Below the pieces are notes generated by a model. It was not told the origin of the DNA and did not search any database. It worked only from the letters and a program-made list of their open reading frames with translations. Shown here one piece after another: positions 50,012 to 58,013 of a DNA stretch of 64,000 nt (position 1 is the stretch's first letter; each line of letters starts with the position of its first letter). Source of the stretch: Candidatus Ideonella esbjergensis (GTDB lineage: Bacteria > Pseudomonadota > Gammaproteobacteria > Burkholderiales > Burkholderiaceae_C); NCBI GenBank assembly GCA_016710065.1, contig JADJLP010000016.1:62001-126000 (forward strand), read 5' to 3'. The translations under genes and the position numbers were made by a program.

Positions 50012-50530
50012 TCAGTCGCTGGGTTTGCTGCGCTTGCCCTGGGCCACGCGCTGCAGCAGCTCGATCAGCAGCGCCTGTTCGGCCGCCGACAGCACCTTGA
50101 GCGGTTCCACTTCCATGGTCTGGCTGAGCTTGCGGGCGCGGCGTATCAGCGCCTGGCCTTCAGGCGTGAGGCGGATGAGCTGGGCACGCCGGTCGCGCTC
50201 GCTGCGCTCACGGCGCACCCAGCCGTGCTGTGCCATGCGGTCCAGCGTCACCGCCAGGTTAGGGGCCGAGACGTCCAGTGCCTGGCCCAACTGCTTCTGG
50301 TTCACCTCAGCATTCGTATCTACCAGGACCATGATGGAAAACTCCACCGCCTTGAGCTTGAGCGGCCCCAGGTGCTTGTGGAAGTGCTTCTTCAGCGCTA
50401 CCGAGGCCCGCGTGGCCGCGTAGCCCACCAGATGGGTCAGGCCGCTCTGGTCCAGCCCCAAACCGCGCGCGCGCGCGCTGACACCTGCTGCGGTGTCGGG
50501 GGTGTCTGCAACGGCCATCCAAGCCATCAT
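50012..50530 (-). CDS. MarR family transcriptional regulator
   Basis: A 172-residue winged-helix regulator. The DNA-binding part reads LKAVEFSIMVLVDTNAEVNQ, KQLGQALDVSAPNLAVTLDR and the wing MAQHGWVRRERSERDRRAQL, as in MarR proteins that sense aromatic acids or their CoA thioesters. It is the last gene of the minus-strand catabolic run and its start overlaps the acyl-CoA dehydrogenase stop by four bases. By context it may control the distant promoter at 60.7-60.9 kb, whose repeats are of the AT-rich type MarR proteins bind; this is inference. Confidence 0.92.
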   Translation of the reverse strand: MMAWMAVADTPDTAAGVSARARGLGLDQSGLTHLVGYAATRASVALKKHFHKHLGPLKLKAVEFSIMVLVDTNAEVNQKQLGQALDVSAPNLAVTLDRMAQHGWVRRERSERDRRAQLIRLTPEGQALIRRARKLSQTMEVEPLKVLSAAEQALLIELLQRVAQGKRSKPSD

Positions 50531-52281
50531 ACGGTCGGGATGAAGGGCAATTCGGCGCGCGCGGCGCGCACGGCCACCAGGCGCTGGATCAGCTCACCGC
50601 TGAGCCAGTCGCGCTGGTACTGAGCCAACTGGCGCTTGCGCTGGTAGAAGACGGCGTCGCCCTGCCCTGCGGCCAGGCGCTGCGCGGCCACCGCGTCGGC
50701 GCGCTCCCATGCACAGGCCAGCAGTGCCTCGCCCACCGCGAACAGCAGATCGTCGGCGGCGCGGAAGGGCAGCTCGGCGTCGGCCGCCGCGTCGGCCTGC
50801 AAGGCTGCCACGGCCTCGCGCAGCGCCTGCAGGCCGGCACGTGCGGCTTGCGCCTGCGCGCCGCCCTCGCACTGGGCGCTGGCCCAGTCCAGCAGCGCGC
50901 CAAACTTCACACCGCCGTCGGGCAGGATCTTGCGCACCACGAGGTCAATGGCCTGGATCTCGTTCGTGCCCTCATAGATCAGCGCGATCCGGCTGTCGCG
51001 CACCAGTTGTTCGATACCGTACTCATGGATGTAGCCATGGCCACCCCAAATGCCCAGCGCGCGGTCGGCGCCATAGTGGCCCAGGTCGGTGAGGAAGGCC
51101 TTGAGCACCGGGGTGAGCAAGGTGGCCCGGTCGCCGGCTGCGGCGCGCACGACCGCATCGGGGTGGCGGGCCTGCTCGTCCAGCGCCTGCGCCGTCCAGT
51201 AGCACAGCACGCGGGCGGCCTCGGTGCGCGCCTGCAGGGTCCAGAGCTGGCGGCGCATGCTGGGGTGATAGGCGATGGGATCGGCGGGGCCCTTGGCGGC
51301 CCCATCGGGTCGGGTGGGCGCACGCGACTGCACCCGCTCGGCGGCGTAGGCCAGCGCGTTCTGCGTGGCCGCCTCCAGGTGGCCCATGCCCTGCATGGCC
51401 ACGTGCAGGCGCGCGGCGTTCATCATCAGGAACATGGCCTGCAGGCCACGGTGCGGCTCGCCCAGCAGCCAGCCGGTGGCACCATCGAAGCTCATCACGC
51501 TGGTGGCGCTGCCCTTGAGGCCCATCTTCTTCTCGATGCTGTCGCAGCGCGCGGCGTTGCGCGTGCCGTCGGGCAGCCACTTCGGGCACAGAAACAGCGA
51601 GATGCCCTTGGTGCCCGGGGGCGCATCGGGCAAACGGGCCAGCACCAGGTGCACTATGTTGGGCGTCATGTCCTGGTCGCCGCCCGAGATGAAGATCTTG
51701 TTGCCGGTGATCGAGTACGACCCATTGGCGTTGGGCACAGCGCGGGTGCGCAGCAGGCCCAGGTCGGAGCCGGCGTGCGACTCGGTGAGGCACATGGTGC
51801 TGAGCCACTCGCCACTGGTCACCTTGGGCAGATAGGTGTCGCGCAACCAGCCACTGGCGTGCTGGTGCAGCACCTCGTAGGCGCCGTGCAGCAGGCCGGG
51901 GTACATGGTCCAGGCGTGGTTGGCCCCCACCAGCATCTCAAACAGCGCGGCGTTCAGCAACTCCGGCAGGCCCTGGCCACCGCACTCGGGGTCGCAAGCC
52001 AGCGCCGGCCAGCCGCCGTCCACAAAGGCCCGATAGGCGGCCTTGTAGCCAGCGGGCGTGGTCACCTCGCCGTCTTGCCAGCTGCAGCCTTCCAGGTCGC
52101 CGGGCCCGTTGGTGGGTGCCAGGATTTCGCTGGCAAAGCGGCCCGCCTCTTCCAGCACCTGGGCGGCCATGTCGGCATCCAGCTCCTCAAAGCCCTGCAT
52201 GGCGGGCCAGGCAGCGGGCGCCTGCAGCACTTCGTCGATGACGAAGCGCATGTCGCGCAGCGGGGGGGTGTATTGCCACAT
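50527..52281 (-). CDS. Acyl-CoA dehydrogenase, long DUF1974/AcdA type
   Basis: A 584-residue acyl-CoA dehydrogenase of the longer (about 580-600) class that carries an extra C-terminal helical domain. Typical segments: MCLTESHAGSDLGLLRTRAV, SITGNKIFISGGDQDMTPNI, the FAD and substrate block RDSRIALIYEGTNEIQAIDL and KMGLKGSATSVMSFDGATGW. In a hydroxycinnamate setting it could desaturate the phenylpropanoyl-CoA side chain before hydration. The start is 52281 just after the liv genes on the same strand (74 bp after livF). Overlaps marR by four bases. Confidence 0.92.
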   Translation of the reverse strand: MWQYTPPLRDMRFVIDEVLQAPAAWPAMQGFEELDADMAAQVLEEAGRFASEILAPTNGPGDLEGCSWQDGEVTTPAGYKAAYRAFVDGGWPALACDPECGGQGLPELLNAALFEMLVGANHAWTMYPGLLHGAYEVLHQHASGWLRDTYLPKVTSGEWLSTMCLTESHAGSDLGLLRTRAVPNANGSYSITGNKIFISGGDQDMTPNIVHLVLARLPDAPPGTKGISLFLCPKWLPDGTRNAARCDSIEKKMGLKGSATSVMSFDGATGWLLGEPHRGLQAMFLMMNAARLHVAMQGMGHLEAATQNALAYAAERVQSRAPTRPDGAAKGPADPIAYHPSMRRQLWTLQARTEAARVLCYWTAQALDEQARHPDAVVRAAAGDRATLLTPVLKAFLTDLGHYGADRALGIWGGHGYIHEYGIEQLVRDSRIALIYEGTNEIQAIDLVVRKILPDGGVKFGALLDWASAQCEGGAQAQAARAGLQALREAVAALQADAAADAELPFRAADDLLFAVGEALLACAWERADAVAAQRLAAGQGDAVFYQRKRQLAQYQRDWLSGELIQRLVAVRAARAELPFIPTV

Positions 52282-52355
52282 GGTCTTCTTGCTCCAGGTT
52301 CCGCTTCAGGCACACCGGCGGCCCGGCCGAGCCGGTGCCACAGGTCTCTCGAAGG

Positions 52356-53081
52356 TCAATGCTTCTTCGCGCCCAGGTAGGTGTCGATCACGCGCGGGTC
52401 GGTGGCCAGGTCGCTGGCCTCGCCTTCCAGCGCCACGGCACCGGTTTCCAGCACGTAGCCGTAGTCGGCCACTTCCAGCGCGGCGCGGGCGTTCTGCTCG
52501 ATCAGCAAAATGCTCACGCCGGTGCTGCGCAGCTGGGTGATGGTCTTGAAGATCTCGCGCACCACCAGTGGGGCCAGGCCCAGGCTGGGCTCGTCGAGCA
52601 TCAGTACCTTGGGCCGACTCATCAGCGCGCGGGCCACGGCCAGCATCTGGCGCTCGCCGCCACTGAGGGTGCCGGCCAGCTGGGTGCGACGCTCCTTGAG
52701 GCGCGGGAAGATGGTGTAGACCTCGTCGAGCGTGCTGCGCCAGTTGGGCACGCCCTGGCGCATGGGCTTGAAGCCGCCCAGCACCAGGTTGTCTTCCACG
52801 GCCATGGTGCCGAACAGCTCGCGCTTCTCGGGCACCAGGGCCAGGCCGGCCATCACGCGCTCTTCCAGCGTCATGTCCACCACGTCCTGGCCGTCGAACA
52901 CGATGTGGCCCTTGCTGGGCAGCACGCCCATCAGGGCATTGAGCGTGGTGGACTTGCCGGCGCCGTTGGGGCCGATCACCGTCACCACCGCACCCTTGGG
53001 CAGTTCGAGGTTGATGCCCGAGAGCACCTCGGCCTTGCCGTAGCCGGCGTGCAGGCCCTGGACAGAAAGTATGTTTGTCAT
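52356..53081 (-). CDS. livF: Branched-chain-type ABC transporter ATPase LivF
   Basis: A 241-residue ATPase of the hydrophobic/branched-chain amino acid family (HAAT), also used for aromatic acids. Walker A is GPNGAGKSTTLNAL, the signature LSGGERQMLAVARAL, Walker B VLMLDEPSLGLAP, and IEQNARAALEVADY follows. ATG 53081 (MTNILSVQGLHAGYG) is the family start; an earlier in-frame ATG would run into the livG end. It lies one base after the stop of the LivM-LivG fusion. Confidence 0.94.
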   Translation of the reverse strand: MTNILSVQGLHAGYGKAEVLSGINLELPKGAVVTVIGPNGAGKSTTLNALMGVLPSKGHIVFDGQDVVDMTLEERVMAGLALVPEKRELFGTMAVEDNLVLGGFKPMRQGVPNWRSTLDEVYTIFPRLKERRTQLAGTLSGGERQMLAVARALMSRPKVLMLDEPSLGLAPLVVREIFKTITQLRSTGVSILLIEQNARAALEVADYGYVLETGAVALEGEASDLATDPRVIDTYLGAKKH

Positions 53082-53082
53082 C

Positions 53083-54849
53083 TCAATGCTCCGTGCCCAG
53101 GTAGGCCGCACGGACCTCGGGGCTGGCCTGCACTTCGGCGGGCGTGCCCGACATCAGCTTGGTGCCGAACTCCATCACGGTGATGTGGTCGACCAGGCCC
53201 ATCACGAAGTCCATGTCGTGCTCCACCAGCAGGATGGACAGGCCCTCGGCCTTGAGCTGGCGCAGCACATCGGCCAGGGCCTGCTTCTCCTTCAGGCGCA
53301 GGCCGGCGGCAGGCTCGTCGAGCAGCAGCAGCGAAGGGTCGGTGCACAGCGCACGGGCGATTTCCATCAGGCGCTGCGGGCCCAGGGCCAGGTTGCCGGC
53401 CAGCTCGTGCATCTTGTCCACCATGCCGATGCGGGCCAACTGGCGCTCGGCCTCGGCGAACAGGCGCCTCTCCTCGTCGCGGTCGAGCTTGAGCATGGCC
53501 TGGACGGGACCACTCTTTGTGCGCAGGTAGCCGCCCAGGGCGACGTTCTCCAGCACCGTCATCTCGGGGATCATCTTGACGTGCTGGAAGGTGCGGCTCA
53601 TGCCCAGCTTGGCGATGTCGCGCGAGGGCAGTCCGGCCACGGGGTGACCACGGAACACCACCTCGCCGCTGGTCAGGCCCAGCACACCGGTGACCAGGTT
53701 GAAGGTGGTGGACTTGCCGGCGCCGTTGGGGCCCAGCAGGCCCATGATGTCGCCGGCATGGATGGTGAAGCTCACGTCGTTCACGGCCACCAGGCCGCCA
53801 AACTGCTTGCGCACCTTCTTCACGTCCAGCAGCAGCTCGCCGCGCGGCGGGTGGTCGCGTGCGGCCAGCGGCGCGGCATCGGCCCAGTCGCGCACGCGCT
53901 GTGGCGCCGGCACCCAGCCCTTGACGAAGGTCCACAGGCCATCCGGCGCGTACTTCAGCACCAGGATCAGCACCAGGCCAAAGACGATAGTCTCGAAGTT
54001 GCCACTGGTGCCGATCAGCGCTGGCAACAGCACCTGCAACTGGTCTTCCACCAGCTTCACCACCGCCGCGCCGGTGAAGGCGCCCCAGACATGGCCCACG
54101 CCGCCCAGCACGGCCATGAACAGGAACTCGATGCCCTTGGCCAGGTTGAAGGGCGAGGGGTTCACCGTGCGCTGAAAGTGTGCGAACAGCCAGCCCGACA
54201 CCGCCGCCAGCATGGCCGCGAGCACAAAGGCCAGCAGCTTGTACTGGAAGGTGGAGATGCCCATGGCCTCGGCCATGGTGGTGCCGTTCTTGAGCGAACG
54301 GATGGCACGGCCGGTGCGCGAATCAAGCAGGTTGGTGACGGCGATGGCCGCGCCCAGCGCCACGATCCAGATCAGCACGTACATGGCGCGGCCACTGGCC
54401 AGGCTGATGTCACCGATGCTCAGTGCCGGCACGCCCAGCAGGCCGTCGTACTTGCCCAGGAACTCCATGTTGGCCATGGTGTAGTTCAGGGCAAGGCCCC
54501 AGCAGATGGTGGCCAGCGGCAGGTAGTGGCCCGACATGCGCAGCGTGAGCGCGCCCAGCAGCAGCGCCACCACCACGGCCAGGCCCAGGCCCACGAACAG
54601 CGCCAGCCAGGGCGAGAGCGCGAAGGCCGTGGTGAGGTAGGCCGAGGTATAGGCCCCCACACCCACGAAGGCCGCCTGGCCGAAGCTGGTGAGGCCGGCC
54701 ACTCCGGTGAGCAGCACCAGGCCCAGCGAGACGGTGGCGTACAGGCCGATGTAGTTGAGCTGGGTGATCCAGAACTCGGGCACCGGCAAGGCCGGCACCA
54801 GCAGCATGGCCACGCAGAAGGCGGGCAGCAGGAACTTCATGAGTTTCAT
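53083..54849 (-). CDS. LivM-LivG fusion: ABC permease plus ATPase
   Basis: One 588-residue protein containing two normally separate parts. Residues 1-320 are the LivM-type permease (YIGLYATVSLGLVLLTGVAG, SFGQAAFVGVGAYTSAY, ending near FGLVLILVLKYAPDGLWTF). Residues 335-588 are the LivG-type ATPase with Walker A around Lys379 (LLGPNGAGKSTTFNLVTG), signature region ALGPQRLMEIARAL (LGPQ in place of LSGGQ) and Walker B LLLLDEPAAGL. Such fusions occur in several Burkholderiales HAAT systems. LivH is 1 bp upstream and LivF 1 bp downstream, so the operon still encodes a full transporter. Confidence 0.93.
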   Translation of the reverse strand: MKLMKFLLPAFCVAMLLVPALPVPEFWITQLNYIGLYATVSLGLVLLTGVAGLTSFGQAAFVGVGAYTSAYLTTAFALSPWLALFVGLGLAVVVALLLGALTLRMSGHYLPLATICWGLALNYTMANMEFLGKYDGLLGVPALSIGDISLASGRAMYVLIWIVALGAAIAVTNLLDSRTGRAIRSLKNGTTMAEAMGISTFQYKLLAFVLAAMLAAVSGWLFAHFQRTVNPSPFNLAKGIEFLFMAVLGGVGHVWGAFTGAAVVKLVEDQLQVLLPALIGTSGNFETIVFGLVLILVLKYAPDGLWTFVKGWVPAPQRVRDWADAAPLAARDHPPRGELLLDVKKVRKQFGGLVAVNDVSFTIHAGDIMGLLGPNGAGKSTTFNLVTGVLGLTSGEVVFRGHPVAGLPSRDIAKLGMSRTFQHVKMIPEMTVLENVALGGYLRTKSGPVQAMLKLDRDEERRLFAEAERQLARIGMVDKMHELAGNLALGPQRLMEIARALCTDPSLLLLDEPAAGLRLKEKQALADVLRQLKAEGLSILLVEHDMDFVMGLVDHITVMEFGTKLMSGTPAEVQASPEVRAAYLGTEH

Positions 54850-54850
54850 G

Positions 54851-55891
54851 TCAGTGCTCCTCGGCGTGGGGGTCGCGCAGCGAACGCCACAGCAGCACCG
54901 GCAGGATCGAAGAGAACACGATCACTTCCTTGAATGAACTGGCCCAGAAGGAGCCGAAGCTCTCCAACAGCCCCACGCCCAGCGCGCCCACCAGGGCCAG
55001 CGGGTAGCTGGAGAGGCCGGCAAACACGGCCGCCACAAAGCCCTTGAGGCCGATGAGGAAGCCGCTGTCGTAAAAGATGGTGGTGGTGGGGCCGATGAGC
55101 AGGCCCGACAGCGCACCAATGAAGGCCGCCATCGTGAAGCTCAGACGACCGGCACCGGTGGACGAAATGCCCATCAGCCGCGCGCCCAGGCGGTTCACCG
55201 CCGTGGCGCGCAGGGCCTTGCCCCACAGCGAGCGCTCGAAGAACAGGTAGAGCATGACGATGAGCGCGATGGACACCGCGAACACGATCAGCGTCTGGCC
55301 CGAGAGCGTGAGCGGACCGGCCGAGAAGCGTTCGTCCCAAAACGGCGGATTGCGGAAACCCTCGGCGCCGAAAAAGAACAGGCCCAGGCCGGTGAGCGCA
55401 AAGTGCACGCCCACCGAGACGATCAGCAGCACCAGCACGGTGGCATCGGCCAGCGATTCATAGGCCAGGCGGTAGATCAGCCCGCCGATGGGGGTGACCA
55501 GGGCCAGCGTCAACGCGGCCTGTGCCAGCAAGGGCAGTTGGCGTGGCGCGGCCCAGATCACCAGCAGCGACACCGCCACCGGGTAGACCAGGCTCTTGAG
55601 TACACCAGGCAACACAGCGCCGATGGTGCGGCCATGCTTGAGGCCGTTCACCACGTCGGCCAGCGCTGCAGCGCCGGCCAGGATCAGCAAGAACCACACC
55701 GTGCCCGGCACCACACCGGTTTGCAGCATGGCCAGGGTGAGCGCGCCGAAAGCGACGAACTCACCCTGCGGAATGAAGATGACCCGCGTGACCGCGAACA
55801 GCAGCACGGTGGCCAGCGCCAGCAGCGCGTAGACGGCGCCGTTGGTGACGCCGTCAAGCGCGAGGATGCTCGCGATAGAAAAGTCCATCAT
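54851..55891 (-). CDS. livH: Branched-chain-type ABC transporter permease LivH
   Basis: A 346-residue inner-membrane permease with about eight helices. N-terminal LDGVTNGAVYALLALATVLL and RVIFIPQGEFVAFGALTLAM, and the cytoplasmic loop RSLWGKALRATAVNRLGARL followed by LMGISST, are typical of LivH. It is longer than E. coli LivH (308) owing to an inserted segment around residues 80-120. Its stop lies 1 bp before the LivM-LivG start. Confidence 0.94.
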   Translation of the reverse strand: MMDFSIASILALDGVTNGAVYALLALATVLLFAVTRVIFIPQGEFVAFGALTLAMLQTGVVPGTVWFLLILAGAAALADVVNGLKHGRTIGAVLPGVLKSLVYPVAVSLLVIWAAPRQLPLLAQAALTLALVTPIGGLIYRLAYESLADATVLVLLIVSVGVHFALTGLGLFFFGAEGFRNPPFWDERFSAGPLTLSGQTLIVFAVSIALIVMLYLFFERSLWGKALRATAVNRLGARLMGISSTGAGRLSFTMAAFIGALSGLLIGPTTTIFYDSGFLIGLKGFVAAVFAGLSSYPLALVGALGVGLLESFGSFWASSFKEVIVFSSILPVLLWRSLRDPHAEEH

Positions 55892-55916
55892 CTAAGCCTG
55901 AAGAAAAGGAAAGGTA

Positions 55917-55985
55917 GGGGCGGTCGGGGTTCGACGCCGGGCCGCCCCAAGCCGAACGCGCCCCTCGGGGGCAGGAGCGCGGCGA
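55917..55985 (-). other. GC-rich stem-loops between the binding-protein gene and livH
   Basis: GGGGCGG (55917-55923) pairs with CCGCCCC (55942-55948), and a second stem of CCCC/GGGG lies at 55960-55970. Without a T-run it may stabilise the upstream substrate-binding-protein mRNA relative to the permease genes, as in other ABC operons. Confidence 0.35.
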
Positions 55986-55997
55986 CCGGGGGCCAGG

Positions 55998-57140
55998 TTA
56001 CTCAACCTTCCAGTCGCCATTGACCACCTTGAGGATCACGCCGGTTTCGGTGGTGAAGCCCCAATGGTTGTCCTTGGTGTAGGTGAGCACGCCGTGCGAC
56101 ACCACCATGCGGCCCATCTGCTCCATGGCATCGCGGATCGCAGCTCGGAACTCCTTGGTGCCTGGCTTGGCCTTCTTCAATGCCATGGGAACAACCTTTT
56201 CCAGCACCAGCACGGCATCGTAGGCATGGCCGGCAAACTGGTTGCGGTTGCCCTTGCCATAGGCCGCTTCATATTGGTCGACAAACTTCTGCGCGACGGC
56301 CTTGGACGGGTGGTTGGCGGGCAACTGTTCGGCAATCACCGCCGGGCCCGACACCACGTACGTGCCCTCGACGGCCTTGCCACCCACGCGCATCAGGTCG
56401 CGCGTGGCGGCCGCATGGGTCTGGTAGATCTTGCCCTTGTAGCCGCGCTCGACCAGCGCCATTTCGGGCATAGCGGCGCCGCTGCCAGAGGCCACCACCA
56501 GCATGGCATCCGGGTTGGCCGAGACCAGCTTCAGCGCCTGGGCGGTGACACTGGTGTCAGAGCGAGCGAAGCGCTCGGTGGCGACGATCTTGGGGCCGTT
56601 CAGGTGCGACGACTGGTCCTGAAAATCCCTCAGCCAGCTTTCGCCGTAAGCGTCGGTGTAGCCCAGGAAGCCCACGGTCTTGATGCCCAGCTTCTTCATG
56701 TGCTCGATGATGGCGAACGACATCACGGCATTGCCCTGTGGCAGACGGAACGACCACAGGTCCTTGCCCGCCGGCAGCACGCCCGGCGAGAACATGAATT
56801 GCGGTGTCTCGGCCTCAAAGGCCACGCCAGCCATCGGGATGACCACCGGCGTGGCGGCCGAGCCCATGATGATGTCGACCTTGTCTTCGGTGACAAAGCG
56901 CTTGGCATTGGTGGTGCCCTTGGTCGGATCGGTGGCATCGTCGAGCACGATGACGTTGAGCTTTTCGCCGGCAATGGTCTTGGGCCAGAGCTTGATCGCA
57001 TTGCCCATGGGGATGCCCAGGCCCGAAGCCGGGCCGGTCAGCGGCAGGCTGATGCCGATTGTGATGTCGGCCAGCGCGGCGCTGGCGCCCAGGCTCAACG
57101 CGGCGGCGGCCAGGGCCGTGCGCAAAATGGTCTTCTTCAT
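55998..57140 (-). CDS. ABC transporter substrate-binding protein (Leu/aromatic type)
   Basis: A 380-residue periplasmic binding protein of the type I HAAT fold. Signal peptide residues 1-24 (TILRTALAAAALSLGASAAL, cleavage after ALA). Mature part: ITIGISLPLTGPASGLGIPM, NAKRFVTEDKVDIIMGSAAT, and GHAYDAVLVLEKVVPMALKK. Placement among fcs, ech and dehydrogenase genes suggests an aromatic acid ligand rather than branched-chain amino acids, though sequence alone does not show it. The SDR gene precedes it on the same strand. Confidence 0.93.
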   Translation of the reverse strand: MKKTILRTALAAAALSLGASAALADITIGISLPLTGPASGLGIPMGNAIKLWPKTIAGEKLNVIVLDDATDPTKGTTNAKRFVTEDKVDIIMGSAATPVVIPMAGVAFEAETPQFMFSPGVLPAGKDLWSFRLPQGNAVMSFAIIEHMKKLGIKTVGFLGYTDAYGESWLRDFQDQSSHLNGPKIVATERFARSDTSVTAQALKLVSANPDAMLVVASGSGAAMPEMALVERGYKGKIYQTHAAATRDLMRVGGKAVEGTYVVSGPAVIAEQLPANHPSKAVAQKFVDQYEAAYGKGNRNQFAGHAYDAVLVLEKVVPMALKKAKPGTKEFRAAIRDAMEQMGRMVVSHGVLTYTKDNHWGFTTETGVILKVVNGDWKVE

Positions 57141-57193
57141 GATGGTCTTGTCTCCGGGGGGCTTGTTGACAGGGGTTGGCGGGGTGAAGGAAG

Positions 57194-57958
57194 TCAGCGC
57201 GGTGCCATGCGCAGTGCGCCGTCCAGGCGAATCACTTCGCCGTTCAGGTGCGTGTTGCTGACGATATGTGCGGCCAGGGCCGCGAACTCTTCGGGTTTTC
57301 CCAAGCGCTTGGGGAAGGGGATGGATTCGGCCAGCGAGGCCTGCACGGCTTCGGGCAGGGTCTTCATCAGCGGCGTGGCAAACAGGCCGGGGGCGATGGT
57401 GCAGACGCGGATGCCAAATTGCGCCAGGTCGCGCGCCAGCGGCAGGGTCATGCCCACCACGCCGCCCTTGCTGGCCGAGTAGGCCTCCTGGCCCACCTGG
57501 CCGTCGAACGCGGCCACCGAGGCGGTGTTCACCACCACGCCGCGCTCGCCGTCGTCCATCGCTTCGAGCTTGGCGATGCGGGCCACGGCCAAGCGCGTGA
57601 CGTTGTAGCTGCCGATCAGGTTGACCCTCACCACACGCTCGAAGTCTTCCAGCGGCGCGGGCGAGCCGTCCTTTTGCAGGATGCGCTTGGCGGTGCCGAT
57701 GCCGGCGATGTTCATCACGATGCGGGCCACGCCGTGCGCGGCCTCGCCGGCGTCCAGCGCGGCGTTGACCGAAGCCGTGTCGCAGATGTCGCAGCGCACC
57801 GCCACACCACCGATGTCGGCGGCCACGCGGCGGGCGCCGTCTTCGTTCACGTCCAGCACGGCCACCTTGGCGCCCAGGCGGGCCAGCTCACGCGCCACGG
57901 CCTCGCCTAGGCCCGAGCCACCGCCGGTGACGATGGCGGCTTGTCCTTGAATGTTCAT
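57194..57958 (-). CDS. Short-chain dehydrogenase (3-hydroxyacyl-CoA type)
   Basis: A 254-residue SDR similar to type II 3-hydroxyacyl-CoA dehydrogenases (HSD10 group). Cofactor motif VTGGGSGLGEAVARELA, NIAGIGTAKRIL (NNAG position with MNIAG), and the catalytic triad Ser in VVNTASVAAF, then YSASKGGVVGMTL. The insertion KDGSPAPLEDFERVVRVNLI is typical for HSD10-like enzymes. It would oxidise the 3-hydroxyacyl-CoA formed by the hydratase, giving a retro-Claisen/beta-oxidation route for the cinnamoyl side chain. It lies 55 bp from fcs. Confidence 0.92.
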   Translation of the reverse strand: MNIQGQAAIVTGGGSGLGEAVARELARLGAKVAVLDVNEDGARRVAADIGGVAVRCDICDTASVNAALDAGEAAHGVARIVMNIAGIGTAKRILQKDGSPAPLEDFERVVRVNLIGSYNVTRLAVARIAKLEAMDDGERGVVVNTASVAAFDGQVGQEAYSASKGGVVGMTLPLARDLAQFGIRVCTIAPGLFATPLMKTLPEAVQASLAESIPFPKRLGKPEEFAALAAHIVSNTHLNGEVIRLDGALRMAPR

Positions 57959-58013
57959 GTTGACGGCCTCTCACAGTTGTTCGACATGTTGACTTTGCCT
58001 TGGCGCGTGGGGG

